Positions 25,940 to 35,431 of a stretch of 64,000 nucleotides of DNA are shown in pieces; position 1 is the first letter of the stretch; each line of letters opens with the position of its first letter. Both the position numbers and the translations under genes were made by a program. The notes under the pieces were generated by a model. It had not been told where the DNA came from, made no database searches, and was given only the letters and a program-made list of their open reading frames with translations. This stretch comes from 40-80 sp964503665. Its GTDB lineage: Bacteria > Bacteroidota > Bacteroidia > Flavobacteriales_D > Crocinitomicaceae. The stretch covers positions 62,001 to 126,000 of the forward strand of contig CAZDAR010000001.1 of the NCBI GenBank assembly GCA_964503665.1, in the 5' to 3' direction.

Positions 25940-28900
25940 AAAGGCTGATAATACTATTCACTACTTTCTTCTTTAGCTTACCTTTATTTTCTCAGGAAAA
26001 TGGTAATGAATGGATTAATTACAATCAAGAGTACTACCATTTCAAAGTACACACTACTGGTATTCACAAGCTTACATATGGAATACTCCTAGAAGCAGGA
26101 GTAGATTTCAATACGGTAACACCTCAACAATTTCAAGTTTTTGGAAAGCAAAAACAAATTCCCATTTATATATACGGAGGATATGATAATTCATTTGATC
26201 CGGGCGATTATATTCTGTTTTTTGGAGAGAAAAATGACGGATGGCTAGACTCATTATTGTACGTTAATCCTGAAGGAATTGGAAATCCTGATTATAGTTT
26301 ATATAGCGATACCATCAGCTATTTTTTCACTTGGAATAATAGCTCAACAAACCTACGCTACCAATGGTATGACGATCAAGATTTTGGTAATATTTCAAAC
26401 ACTACCGAGTACGTTATTAATAAATCAATTCTGTCATTTAGTAACAACTATTATGATATAAAAGATGTCAATGGATATAGTTCTAGTTCTTACTTCTTAG
26501 ATGGCGAAGGTTGGTCTGCTGGGCAAATGAATGGAGTAAACGGCGCTATCAAATTGTACAATGTCCCAACCCCATCTCCCTACTCAGGTGCTAACGCTCC
26601 CACTACCAAATTCATTGGTTTATCAATTTCAAATTCAAACGCTACCAATACTGTAATTCCAAATGGACCTAATCATAATCTCGCATGGCTCGTTGGAACT
26701 TCACAACTGCAATTTTACTTTGAGGAATTTACAGGATATCAACAAAAAAGAGCCAAGTTTGATATTCCTTCGAACATGCTGATAAATGGAAATACACCCA
26801 TTCGATTTAAGATTGCTAGTTCATCAAATTATGCCACTGATTATCAGGCTGTTTCTTATATATCGCTAGAATATCCAATGATTCCTACTTTAAACAATGG
26901 AAATTTTGGGCGTTTTATCGTAAAGAACAATTCCTCAAACACTAGTAGTAAAGTAGTTCTAACCCAAGCGCCATTAAGCAATCAAGGGTGGGTTTTTGTT
27001 CAAGGTGTTCATCCTAAAGTAATCCCCGCAAGTATAATATCGTCAAATACCTATCAATTTTTATTACCCAATTCTCCTGTAAATAGTGAACAAGAAGTTA
27101 TTATAGCCAATGCTGATAGCTATATTACAGTTAATGAAGTAAGAGCTGTTTCAAGCAACAAACGCTTTACGCGTTATACAGTTGATCCAAATGACGATAA
27201 AGTCGTCTTAATGGTGTATAATTCCATTATGCTAGAATCGGCCCAAAATTATGCAGACTATCGTAGAAGTCCAGCTGGAGGAGGTTATTCAGTACTTTTA
27301 GCAGATATTGATCAATTATCGATGCAGTATGGAGGCGGAATTGAAAAACACATTTTAGGTATTCGACGTTTTGCGCAGGATATTAGTAATTCATCCAATT
27401 TTATTCCTCAAGCACTCTATTTATTAGGAAAAGGAGTGCGAGAATCGAATGATATGAACAGCAATGCTGCTGGAGCCAGAAAAAGTGCTGCTTATAGAGC
27501 TATAAATTTAGTTCCTAGCTTTGGATATCCTTCTAGTGACGCATTGATAACAGCTGGCCTAGGAAACACAACATGGGAACCACTAATTCCAACAGGAAGA
27601 ATCGCTGCTAACACCAATCAAGAATTAAATGACTACCTTGAAAAAGCGAAGCAACATGACGAATATAATAATCCTAACTCAATTTCATACACTTCAGAAA
27701 ACAGAGATTGGCAAAAACATATCATTCATTTTTCCGGTGGACTAAATTCAGCCGATCAAAACGAATTCTTTTATTATCTAAATGGTATGAAAGGAATTAT
27801 AGAAGATTCTCTTTATGGTGGTGATGTTTTAACCGTTCGTAAAATAAGTAGTCTTCCATTAGATCCTGTTGTGGTTTCTGAAGTTACAGACCGAATTACT
27901 CAAGGAGCTTCTATTCTAAACTTTTTTGGTCATGCATCAGCAGATGGATTTGAAATTAACATTGACGAACCTTCCAATTGGCATAATCAAGGGAAATATC
28001 CATTAGTAATTGGAAATGCTTGCTATTCAGGAGATATTTATCATTATAGTCCTTCTATAAGCGAACGTTTTGTCCTTACTCCTCAACAAGGAGCCATTGC
28101 CTTTATCTCAACTGTTAAAACAGGATTCTCATTTAGTTTAAATTACTACACTTCAGAGTTTTATCGTCAATTAGGTTTTAAAAACTATCATAAACCTTTA
28201 GGTTATCTAATGAAACAAACGATTCGTGGTATTCACGATATGTATACACCTACTATTTATAATGAGACAACCTGCCATCAAATGTCTTTACATGGAGACC
28301 CTCTTTTAATCATTAACTCTCACGAAAAGAGTGAAATAGAAATTGATGATGCTTCTCTCTACTTTGAACCTCAACAATTTGATTTATCCTTAGACAGTCT
28401 TACTGTTAATCTGATTTTAACAAATATTGGAAAATCAGTGACCGATACATTTTCCATAGATTTTACCCGTACGTTTCCAAGTGGAGCTGATTCAAGTTAT
28501 CATTTTCAATTTCCAAAATTAGACTACAAAGACACATTAACGTTTAAAATTCCATTTGGAGGTAGCGTTGCAGCTGGCATCAATCAATTTGCAGTAGATG
28601 TTGATTTACCTTCACAAATTGATGAATTCACGAACATCACTAACAATCAAATTAAAAAGAATTTATTCGTCAATATCGATGGTATTTTACCTATTTATCC
28701 TTACAATTTTGCAGTAATACCTAAAGACACAATAACTGTTAAAGCGAGTACTATTAATCCATTAGCAAAATGGCGTACTTATCGCTTTGAACTAGATACA
28801 ACTGATTTATATAACAGCCCTGAAAAACGATATGCAGTTGTATCTGGTTATGGCGGGGTAAAAGAAGTCGCTTATAATAAATGGCTGGGAACAGGTGGAA

Positions 28901-31077
28901 TGCTAAAACCATTAATCTTCACGGATAGCACTGTTTATTTTTGGAGAGTATCTATCGATAGTTCTGTATTCGATTGGAAAGAATTTTCATTTCAGTATAT
29001 AACAGGGAAAGAAGGTTGGGGTCAAGATCATTTCTTCCAATTTAAAAATAATGGATTCTACGGTGTAGATTATGACCGTATTACAAGAGAACGAATATTT
29101 GATTCAGTTCCTCAATCGGTTGGTGCAAAAGTTATCAATAAGCCATCTAATAGTGATGAATACAATGCAAACATGGCTACGGTAAATGGACAATCTATCG
29201 AATATGGCGTTTGTACCACGATTCCTTCCTTTCAAGTTGCTGTTTTAGATCCAATTACACTCTATCCATGGAAAACATATTGGAATGGGCAGAATCCCGA
29301 ACATCAATTTGGAAATGCGAACAACGGTGCAGGCTGTAGAAATAGAGTAGAACAATTCTTCATCTTTAGACAGAATTCCGTACAACAATTGGAAAACTTT
29401 CAAAATATGCTCGCCCAAATTCCAGATAATTATTATGTCATTATATTCTCAGGGATAAGATCAGATACAACCTTATGGAATAGCACACCTACTTCCGTTT
29501 TTCAAACCTTTACAGATATTGGAACTACACAGGTTCAAAACAGTAATAATAAATCATTTATTTTAGTTTATCGAAAAGGAGATCCTACTTTTGTTCATGA
29601 AGCCTTATCTTCAGAAACACCTGGAGAAACGCTAATATTTACTGTTCCAGTCATTAGTAAACGCGTCAGTGGGGTGGAAGAATCGCCATTAATCGGAGCT
29701 GCACAAAAATGGGAAACGATTTATTGGAAACACGACCCCGTAGAACTTCCATCATTAGATTCTTGCGTCTTAAAAATCAACTATTATGGTACTAATATGA
29801 ACTTGGGAGGAACATTGACGTATCAAATGAGCCCTAAAGATTCCCTATTAAATCTGAATTCAATAATTAACGCGGCACAATATCCATACATACGTTTATC
29901 TGCAACTTATATAGATTCTACCAATATGACTCCTGCTCAATTAGATCGTTGGCATGTGTTATATCAACCTGTTCCAGAAGCAGCAATTGACCCTTCTGGT
30001 TTGTACACATGGCTACCCAACAAAGATTCAATAATTGCTGGAGAGAAAATAAAATTCGCAGTCGATATTAAAAACATTAGTGACTATCCGATGGATTCAC
30101 TTTTGGTTCATTACTGGATAGAAGATATCAACCGAATTAAGCATCCTGTTTCTTACCCGCGCCAAGATTCTTTACGAGTAGCTGATTTGTTTCGGGATAC
30201 GGTAGAATTTGATACAAAGTATTTATCTGGTGATAATATCCTTTGGATGGAAGTCAATCCTTATTTTAGTGGAATTCTCGATCAACCAGAACAGTTCCAT
30301 TTTAACAATATTCTTCAAGTCCCTTTCCATGTTAATCCTGACAAGATAAACCCAATACTTGATGTTACATTCGATGGTCTTCACATTTTAAATAAAGACA
30401 TTATTAACCCTAAAAGTGAAATTCTAATAACCCTAAAAGATGAGAATCCTTATTTGGTGATGAATGAATTATCCGATACGGTGAAATTCGGAATCTACAT
30501 CATTGACCCATTTGGTGTGCAAACAAGAATTCCGTTTATCAACTCAATAGGTGAGCAAATATTACAGGTTATTCCAGCAAATAATCAAAACAAACGATTT
30601 AAAATTATTTATAACAGTGATTTTAAAGTCGATGGAATATACACGCTACTCGTTCAAGGTGCCGATAAAAGCAATAACCTTTCTGGAAATATGGAGTACA
30701 GAATTCAGTTTGAGGTTATTAATGAATCGACGATTACTCATTTAATGAATTATCCGAATCCATTCTCAACAAGTACACGCTTTGTATTTACTCTAACAGG
30801 AAGCCAAGTTCCGGATGATATCATTATTCAAATAATGACGGTAACAGGGAAAGTAGTTCGTGAAATTACAGAACAAGAATTAGGCACTATCCGCATCGGG
30901 AAAAACATCTCCACCTTTGCATGGGACGGACGTGATGAGTTTGGCGACCAATTAGCCAATGGCGTTTACCTATACCGTGTTTTAAGCCGTATTCAAGGGG
31001 AAGAAATCAAACACCGAGAAAGTGGAGCTGATAAGTACTTCAAGAAAGAATTTGGAAAGATGTTGCTAATACGGTGA
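25936..31077 (+). CDS. porU2: C25-family T9SS sortase, PorU2-like
   Basis: This 1713-aa secreted protein has a signal peptide (cleavage after PLFSQ). The gingipain-like C25 domain spans about residues 410-800, with catalytic His666 in FFGHAS and Cys696 in GNACYSGD. It is followed by long beta-rich regions. The C-terminus (from about 1600) is a FlgD-like/sorting-type Ig fold: NYPNPFSTSTRFVFTL...TVTGKVVRE...WDGRDEFGDQLANGVYLYRV. Canonical PorU is clearly shorter, so PorU2 fits better. It is coupled to porV2 by a 4-nt overlap. It probably cleaves sorting domains from T9SS cargo and attaches the cargo to the cell surface. Confidence 0.85.
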   Translation: MKRLIILFTTFFFSLPLFSQENGNEWINYNQEYYHFKVHTTGIHKLTYGILLEAGVDFNTVTPQQFQVFGKQKQIPIYIYGGYDNSFDPGDYILFFGEKNDGWLDSLLYVNPEGIGNPDYSLYSDTISYFFTWNNSSTNLRYQWYDDQDFGNISNTTEYVINKSILSFSNNYYDIKDVNGYSSSSYFLDGEGWSAGQMNGVNGAIKLYNVPTPSPYSGANAPTTKFIGLSISNSNATNTVIPNGPNHNLAWLVGTSQLQFYFEEFTGYQQKRAKFDIPSNMLINGNTPIRFKIASSSNYATDYQAVSYISLEYPMIPTLNNGNFGRFIVKNNSSNTSSKVVLTQAPLSNQGWVFVQGVHPKVIPASIISSNTYQFLLPNSPVNSEQEVIIANADSYITVNEVRAVSSNKRFTRYTVDPNDDKVVLMVYNSIMLESAQNYADYRRSPAGGGYSVLLADIDQLSMQYGGGIEKHILGIRRFAQDISNSSNFIPQALYLLGKGVRESNDMNSNAAGARKSAAYRAINLVPSFGYPSSDALITAGLGNTTWEPLIPTGRIAANTNQELNDYLEKAKQHDEYNNPNSISYTSENRDWQKHIIHFSGGLNSADQNEFFYYLNGMKGIIEDSLYGGDVLTVRKISSLPLDPVVVSEVTDRITQGASILNFFGHASADGFEINIDEPSNWHNQGKYPLVIGNACYSGDIYHYSPSISERFVLTPQQGAIAFISTVKTGFSFSLNYYTSEFYRQLGFKNYHKPLGYLMKQTIRGIHDMYTPTIYNETTCHQMSLHGDPLLIINSHEKSEIEIDDASLYFEPQQFDLSLDSLTVNLILTNIGKSVTDTFSIDFTRTFPSGADSSYHFQFPKLDYKDTLTFKIPFGGSVAAGINQFAVDVDLPSQIDEFTNITNNQIKKNLFVNIDGILPIYPYNFAVIPKDTITVKASTINPLAKWRTYRFELDTTDLYNSPEKRYAVVSGYGGVKEVAYNKWLGTGGMLKPLIFTDSTVYFWRVSIDSSVFDWKEFSFQYITGKEGWGQDHFFQFKNNGFYGVDYDRITRERIFDSVPQSVGAKVINKPSNSDEYNANMATVNGQSIEYGVCTTIPSFQVAVLDPITLYPWKTYWNGQNPEHQFGNANNGAGCRNRVEQFFIFRQNSVQQLENFQNMLAQIPDNYYVIIFSGIRSDTTLWNSTPTSVFQTFTDIGTTQVQNSNNKSFILVYRKGDPTFVHEALSSETPGETLIFTVPVISKRVSGVEESPLIGAAQKWETIYWKHDPVELPSLDSCVLKINYYGTNMNLGGTLTYQMSPKDSLLNLNSIINAAQYPYIRLSATYIDSTNMTPAQLDRWHVLYQPVPEAAIDPSGLYTWLPNKDSIIAGEKIKFAVDIKNISDYPMDSLLVHYWIEDINRIKHPVSYPRQDSLRVADLFRDTVEFDTKYLSGDNILWMEVNPYFSGILDQPEQFHFNNILQVPFHVNPDKINPILDVTFDGLHILNKDIINPKSEILITLKDENPYLVMNELSDTVKFGIYIIDPFGVQTRIPFINSIGEQILQVIPANNQNKRFKIIYNSDFKVDGIYTLLVQGADKSNNLSGNMEYRIQFEVINESTITHLMNYPNPFSTSTRFVFTLTGSQVPDDIIIQIMTVTGKVVREITEQELGTIRIGKNISTFAWDGRDEFGDQLANGVYLYRVLSRIQGEEIKHRESGADKYFKKEFGKMLLIR

Positions 31078-31136
31078 TATAGGATTAACTCTCCAATCCA
31101 AGATCTTCAATATCCTTCTCCTGTACTGATTTCATC

Positions 31137-31562
31137 TCAAAATAAAGGTACTGCTTTTCGATTTTCATTGATAGCAACGAGCGTAAACATACCGACAATC
31201 GCATGGTCCTGCCCATCTCTATACATGCTTTCAATCCAAATATTAACTTCCACATCCAAACTAGTGCGCCCAATTCGAACGACTCTACCTTCTAATTTTA
31301 TGATGGTTCCACTTGGTATTGGATTCGTAAAATTGATTTGACTACTACTGACAGTTACAATTGATTTTCTAGAAAATCGCGTAGCAGTAAGAAAAGCAAT
31401 CTCATCCATCATACTCATCACATTTCCTCCAAACATGGTGTTGTGATGATTGGTATCACCAGGGAAAACAGCTTTATAAACGGTAACTTTTGATTCTTCA
31501 ATTCGCTGTTTATATTCTTCTAAAACAGTCTTTTTTTCTTTTTCTTTGATCATTTTATGCAT
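31137..31562 (-). CDS. acyl-CoA thioesterase (hotdog fold, YciA/ACOT-like)
   Basis: This hotdog-fold protein of 138-141 aa would hydrolyse acyl-CoA to free CoA and acid. It shows VFPGDTNHHNTMFGGNVMSMMDEIAF (helix with catalytic Asn/Asp region), VTVSSSQINFTNPIPSGTIIKLEG and VEVNIWIES, typical of the YciA/acyl-CoA thioesterase group. Start is either ATG 31562 or 31553. Upstream on the same strand, within about 20 nt, lies a structured leader with the conserved core of a cobalamin riboswitch. If so, this gene is switched by B12. It converges with porU2 and diverges from the E1 gene. Confidence 0.85.
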   Translation of the reverse strand: MHKMIKEKEKKTVLEEYKQRIEESKVTVYKAVFPGDTNHHNTMFGGNVMSMMDEIAFLTATRFSRKSIVTVSSSQINFTNPIPSGTIIKLEGRVVRIGRTSLDVEVNIWIESMYRDGQDHAIVGMFTLVAINENRKAVPLF

Positions 31563-31582
31563 AGTTATTTATTCATAAACCA

Positions 31583-31710
31583 TGCTTTCTAAGAGAAGAT
31601 TGGCTTCAATCGCGAAAGCATTTATCGCTTAAAAAAAGATCTGACTTAGAGTAACACTCTTTACAGTTGCGCGACAGTTCAGGATTCACACCTGATTCCA
31701 TTTTTAAGTA
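31583..31710 (-). promoter_or_regulatory. cobalamin (B12) riboswitch-like leader of the thioesterase gene
   Basis: Read on the minus strand, the leader contains GGAATCAGGTGTGAATCCTG (P5 hairpin CAGG/CCTG), AACTGTCGCGCAACTGTAA, a hairpin AGAG-TGTTA-CTCT and AAGTCAG, in that order. This is the conserved core order of the cobalamin riboswitch (GGGAA..CCGGUGAAAAUCCGG..ACUGUCCCGCAACUGU..GUCAG). A downstream stem ATGCTTTC/GAAAGCAT (31581-31620 region) lies just before the start codon and could control translation. The 5' arm and the ACCUGCC segment of the long form are not evident, so it would be a shortened variant. Confidence 0.72.
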
Positions 31711-31713
31711 ATA

Positions 31714-31721
31714 CAAATATA
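31714..31721 (-). promoter_or_regulatory. -7 box of the riboswitch/thioesterase transcript
   Basis: TATATTTG on the minus strand matches TAnnTTTG. Transcription would begin about 5-8 nt downstream, directly at the riboswitch core. No -33 TTG at ideal spacing. Confidence 0.6.
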
Positions 31722-31865
31722 CAACTTAAAGGGATAAGGGACAGATTTAGCGCAATTATATATCCCTTTTTAGACAGTCTCTTTGACTAGAAATCTTTAC
31801 TTTGACACCAAGGAAATCCATTTCTTAAATTCCATCTCTTAATACCACACTATCGAAATTTTCCT

Positions 31866-31873
31866 TATTTTTG
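31866..31873 (+). promoter_or_regulatory. -7 box of the E1 gene
   Basis: TATTTTTG matches TAnnTTTG, 15 bp before the ATG at 31889, implying a leader of only about ten nucleotides. This excludes the upstream TTG at 31871 as a start. Confidence 0.55.
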
Positions 31874-31888
31874 TGTAAAACAGAACCA

Positions 31889-33982
31889 ATGTCGCAAGAA
31901 AATATTATCGAAACAACTCAAAATCAACTTGTCACTAAAGATGTGCTATTAAAGGCATTTCGTCTAATGTGTACAGCTAAAACACTTGCAGAAAAATACG
32001 AAGCAAATAAAGAAGTAACAGCAAAATACGTTCACGCCACCTCTCGAGGTCATGAAGCAATTCAATTGGCTGCTGCTATGCAATTACTTCCGCAAGATTG
32101 GGTTGCGCCTTATTACCGAGATGATAGTATCTTACTAGGTATTGGAATCACTCCCTATGAATTAATGTTACAGATTTTCGCCAAGAAAGAGGATCCTTTT
32201 TCTGGTGGAAGAACGTACTATTCGCATCCTTCGTTAAACCGTGAGGATATGCCGAAAATACCCCATCAATCATCCGCAACGGGAATGCAAGCTATTCCTA
32301 TGACAGGTGTGGCAATGGGAATTCAATACAAAGAAAAAATGGGCTTGGCTCCTGATTATAAAGGTGTAAATCCTGTTGTTATTTGTTCTATTGGTGATGC
32401 AAGTTGTACAGAAGGAGAAGTTTCTGAAGCATTACAAATGGCGGCGTTAAAGCAATTTCCGATTATTTACTTGGTTCAGGATAACGGTTGGGACATTTCT
32501 GCAAACGCAGCGGAGACGCGTGCACAGGACATGAGTCAATACATTAAAGGATTTCACGGAATTGATTCCGTATCGATAGACGGAAGTGATTTTATCACTT
32601 CTTACACGACATTAAACGAAGTTATAGAGAAGGTTCGTAAAGAAAGAAGACCTTTCCTTATTCATGCTAAAGTTCCATTATTAGGGCATCACACATCGGG
32701 CGTTCGTAAAGAATGGTACCGCGATGACTTGGAGGAAGCAGCGAAAAACGATCCTTATCCAAAATTAGTAGCTAAGCTAATGGAGCGTGGCTATACTGAT
32801 GATGAGATTACAGCGATAGAACATGAAATAAGAGCATTTGTAGACACAGAATATAATCGTGCCTTTAATGCAGAAGATCCATCGCCAGACAGCTTACAAG
32901 ACCATATTTTTGCACCAACACCTATTACCGAAGAAAAAGGAGAACGTGTTCCTGCGGGTAAGAAGAAAACAATCATGGTGGACAGTGCGCTGTTTGCTAT
33001 GCGAGAGATTTTAGAAAAACATCCAGAAGCATTATTATACGGTCAAGACGTCGGAGGACGTCTAGGTGGCGTTTTTCGTGAAGCAGCTACTTTAGCTCAA
33101 TCTTTTGGCGATGACCGCGTTTTTAACACACCGATTCAAGAAGCATTCATCATCGGTTCTACTGTTGGAATGTCAGCTGTTGGTTTAAAACCGATTGTTG
33201 AAGTTCAATTTGCCGATTATATCTGGCCAGGATTAAATCAATTATTTACCGAAGTGAGTCGTTCCAATTATCTTTCTAATGGAAAATGGCCAGTAAGTTG
33301 TGTCGTTCGTGTACCGATTGGTGCATACGGTTCAGGTGGTCCATATCATTCCTCATCGGTTGAATCTGTTTTGACGAATATTCGCGGAATAAAAGTCATT
33401 TATCCAAGTACAGGTGCCGATTTAAAAGGATTGTTGAAAGCTGCTTTCTACGACCCAAATCCAGTGGTTGTTTTGGAACATAAAGGCTTGTATTGGTCGA
33501 AAATAAAAGGAACAGAAGGAGCGATGTCTGTCGAACCATCTGACGATTATGTGATTCCTATTGGAAAAGCACGAGTTGTTCAGGAGGCAAGTGAGGAGAA
33601 TATCAAAAAAGGAGATTCTGTCACAATCATCACTTATGGACGTGGCGTTTATTGGAGTATTGAAGCTATGGAATCATTTGAGGGGAAAGTGGAAATTGTT
33701 GACTTACGCACCTTGAATCCTTTGGATTTTGAGACGATTAATAATTCGGTGCAAAAACACAGTAAATGTATCGTTGTGACAGAAGAGTCAATTGAGAATA
33801 ATTTTGCTATTGGCTTAGCTGGTAGGATTCAACGCGATAATTTTAAGCACTTAGATGCGCCTATTGAAATTGTTGGATCGATTGATACGCCAGCTATTCC
33901 GTTAAATTCTTCTTTAGAAGCAGCACTTTTACCGAATGCTGAAAAGGTGAAAAAAGCCATTGAAAGAACATTAGGTTATTAA
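31889..33982 (+). CDS. 2-oxoacid (branched-chain type) dehydrogenase E1, fused alpha and beta subunits
   Basis: This 697-aa thiamine-diphosphate enzyme would decarboxylate branched-chain 2-oxoacids (from Val, Ile, Leu) and pass the acyl group to E2 lipoamide. Residues 1 to about 330 are the alpha part, with the ThDP motif GDASCTEGEVSEAL...QDN. From about 360 follows the beta part (VDSALFAMREILEKHPEALLYGQDVG...FNTPIQEAFIIGSTVGMSAVGLKPIVEVQFADYI) and the transketolase C-terminal domain. Alpha/beta fusion is frequent in Bacteroidota. Pyruvate or acetoin as substrate is not excluded. The preferred ATG is 31889. Confidence 0.88.
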   Translation: MSQENIIETTQNQLVTKDVLLKAFRLMCTAKTLAEKYEANKEVTAKYVHATSRGHEAIQLAAAMQLLPQDWVAPYYRDDSILLGIGITPYELMLQIFAKKEDPFSGGRTYYSHPSLNREDMPKIPHQSSATGMQAIPMTGVAMGIQYKEKMGLAPDYKGVNPVVICSIGDASCTEGEVSEALQMAALKQFPIIYLVQDNGWDISANAAETRAQDMSQYIKGFHGIDSVSIDGSDFITSYTTLNEVIEKVRKERRPFLIHAKVPLLGHHTSGVRKEWYRDDLEEAAKNDPYPKLVAKLMERGYTDDEITAIEHEIRAFVDTEYNRAFNAEDPSPDSLQDHIFAPTPITEEKGERVPAGKKKTIMVDSALFAMREILEKHPEALLYGQDVGGRLGGVFREAATLAQSFGDDRVFNTPIQEAFIIGSTVGMSAVGLKPIVEVQFADYIWPGLNQLFTEVSRSNYLSNGKWPVSCVVRVPIGAYGSGGPYHSSSVESVLTNIRGIKVIYPSTGADLKGLLKAAFYDPNPVVVLEHKGLYWSKIKGTEGAMSVEPSDDYVIPIGKARVVQEASEENIKKGDSVTIITYGRGVYWSIEAMESFEGKVEIVDLRTLNPLDFETINNSVQKHSKCIVVTEESIENNFAIGLAGRIQRDNFKHLDAPIEIVGSIDTPAIPLNSSLEAALLPNAEKVKKAIERTLGY

Positions 33983-34045
33983 TTTCAATCATATTATAAG
34001 AGCGTCTTTGAAGAATGAAGGCGCTCATTTCTATTAAAGAAAAAA

Positions 34046-34456
34046 ATGGAAAACGATTCAAAATATCTACAAAAAATAGTTTTCTATGACGGTGAGTGTG
34101 GCTTTTGTAATTATATCGTTGGTTTTATTTTGAAGTATGAAAAAAATGAATCACTCTATTTCTCAGCGCTTCAATCCGAATTAGCCCAAACACTACTTGT
34201 TGAAAAACAAGGTGTAATACTCGATTTATCTACTTTTTATTATCTAAATAACGATATATTGTTTAAAAAGTCAAATGGCTTCTTTAGCTTATTAAAAGAA
34301 CTGAAATACCCCGTTCGATTCTTACGGATATTTCAATTCATACCTACGTTTCTAACCGATAAGATATACGATTTTATTGCCACTAGAAGGAGAAAAATCC
34401 AAAGCCCAAAGTGCTACTTCCCTACTCCTGAACAGCGCCAACGTTTTATTCGTTAA
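34046..34456 (+). CDS. thiol-disulfide oxidoreductase DCC family protein (DUF393)
   Basis: This 136-aa protein begins with the family motif YDGECGFCNYIVGFIL, a thioredoxin-like CxxC preceded by Asp-Gly, and continues with FSALQSELAQTLL and a predicted helical C-terminus. Members are thought to act as small thiol-disulfide oxidoreductases, but substrates are unknown. It lies 63 bp after the E1 gene and may be read from the same transcript. Confidence 0.88.
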   Translation: MENDSKYLQKIVFYDGECGFCNYIVGFILKYEKNESLYFSALQSELAQTLLVEKQGVILDLSTFYYLNNDILFKKSNGFFSLLKELKYPVRFLRIFQFIPTFLTDKIYDFIATRRRKIQSPKCYFPTPEQRQRFIR

Positions 34457-34629
34457 CTGAATTTAATCTTCATTGAATAAAATAAAAATCATTACCATTT
34501 AGTCATCAAAAGAAATTGGTTCCAAGTTTGTAAGCACAATTAATGTTAATTTCTCAATAGTTCATTTACACCAATACCAAATTTAACTTTCTACCGTTTA
34601 TTTCAATTAAATATTTCTATCTTTACATT

Positions 34630-35277
34630 ATGAAGAATACCTTATTATATCTTTCTTTACTTCTTTTTGTAGCTTTCAACAGTATGGCGCAAGAGGACAA
34701 AAGTAAATACTATGATAGCTCAATGACCCAATTATATGGTGTGATTGTATCTAGCGACAGTTTATATGAATTGCCGTATGCATCCATCATTAACAAAACG
34801 ACTAAACGCGCTACAATAAGTGATTACAATGGATTTTTCACCATGGTCGTTTTTCCTGGAGACACATTGTTGTTTGACTGTTCTGGTTTTCAAAAGTCTT
34901 CATTTATCATACCTGACTCTTTAAATTCTGATTCTTATTCTATCGTCCACATGATGACAGAAGATGGTGTCGTTTTACCATCTGTTATTATTTACCCATG
35001 GCCTTCAAAGGAAGCTTTTGCAAATTACTTCGTCAATATGGATCCATATGAAGATGCACTAAGAAGAGCACAACGTCAATTGTCGGGTGAGAACCTTTCA
35101 ATAGCTGCTTCTAAGATTGGTACAGATGCTGATTATTCTTATGGCTCATACCGAATGCAAGAACAAACACGTTTGTATAACATAGGTCAAATTCAGACAT
35201 TGAACAACCTATTGAATCCTGCAGCGTGGGCGAAATTCTTTAACTCTATGCGAAAAGAGAGAGAAAAGAAGAAATAA
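34630..35277 (+). CDS. secreted protein with CarboxypepD_reg-like domain
   Basis: This 215-aa protein has a signal peptide (MKNTLLYLSLLLFVAFNSMA-QE). Residues about 30-110 show the pattern of a carboxypeptidase-regulatory-like beta-sandwich: LYGVIVSSDSLYELPYASIINKTTKRATISDYNGFFTM. The C-terminal half is helical and ends in a basic RKEREKKK tail. In Bacteroidota such domains occur at the N-terminus of TonB-dependent receptors and in small envelope proteins. This stand-alone form has no receptor barrel. Function unknown. Confidence 0.75.
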   Translation: MKNTLLYLSLLLFVAFNSMAQEDKSKYYDSSMTQLYGVIVSSDSLYELPYASIINKTTKRATISDYNGFFTMVVFPGDTLLFDCSGFQKSSFIIPDSLNSDSYSIVHMMTEDGVVLPSVIIYPWPSKEAFANYFVNMDPYEDALRRAQRQLSGENLSIAASKIGTDADYSYGSYRMQEQTRLYNIGQIQTLNNLLNPAAWAKFFNSMRKEREKKK

Positions 35278-35390
35278 CATTACGCTTTTCATTTTATAGT
35301 TTACATTTCTGACATTTTTCTGTGGAGTATTTAAATATACACTAAAAATCACTTATGATTAAAGTCATAATATGAGTTACATAATTAAGA

Positions 35391-35398
35391 TAACTTTG
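35391..35398 (+). promoter_or_regulatory. -7 box upstream of the T9SS cargo gene
   Basis: TAACTTTG matches TAnnTTTG, 34 bp before the 35432 start. A dyad ATGA-N6-TCAT lies about 30 bp further upstream. Confidence 0.5.
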
Positions 35399-35431
35399 TT
35401 CTTTTGATTCTTAATTTCTCATGTTTACACT

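Larger units (their letters stand above)
31563..31888. other. 326-bp divergent intergenic region
   Basis: It holds the minus-strand riboswitch-like leader with its -7 box, and on the plus side the -7 box of the E1 gene. The middle (about 31730-31860) shows nothing further. Confidence 0.7.

Noticed and set aside
25936..31077. Possible artificial fusion of two genes in the 1713-aa C25 protein
   Set aside because: The domains follow the order expected for the PorU2-type sortase, with one continuous frame and no internal signal peptide.
31085..31273. 62-aa minus-strand ORF at the end of the thioesterase gene
   Set aside because: It overlaps the thioesterase in another frame and has no recognisable features.
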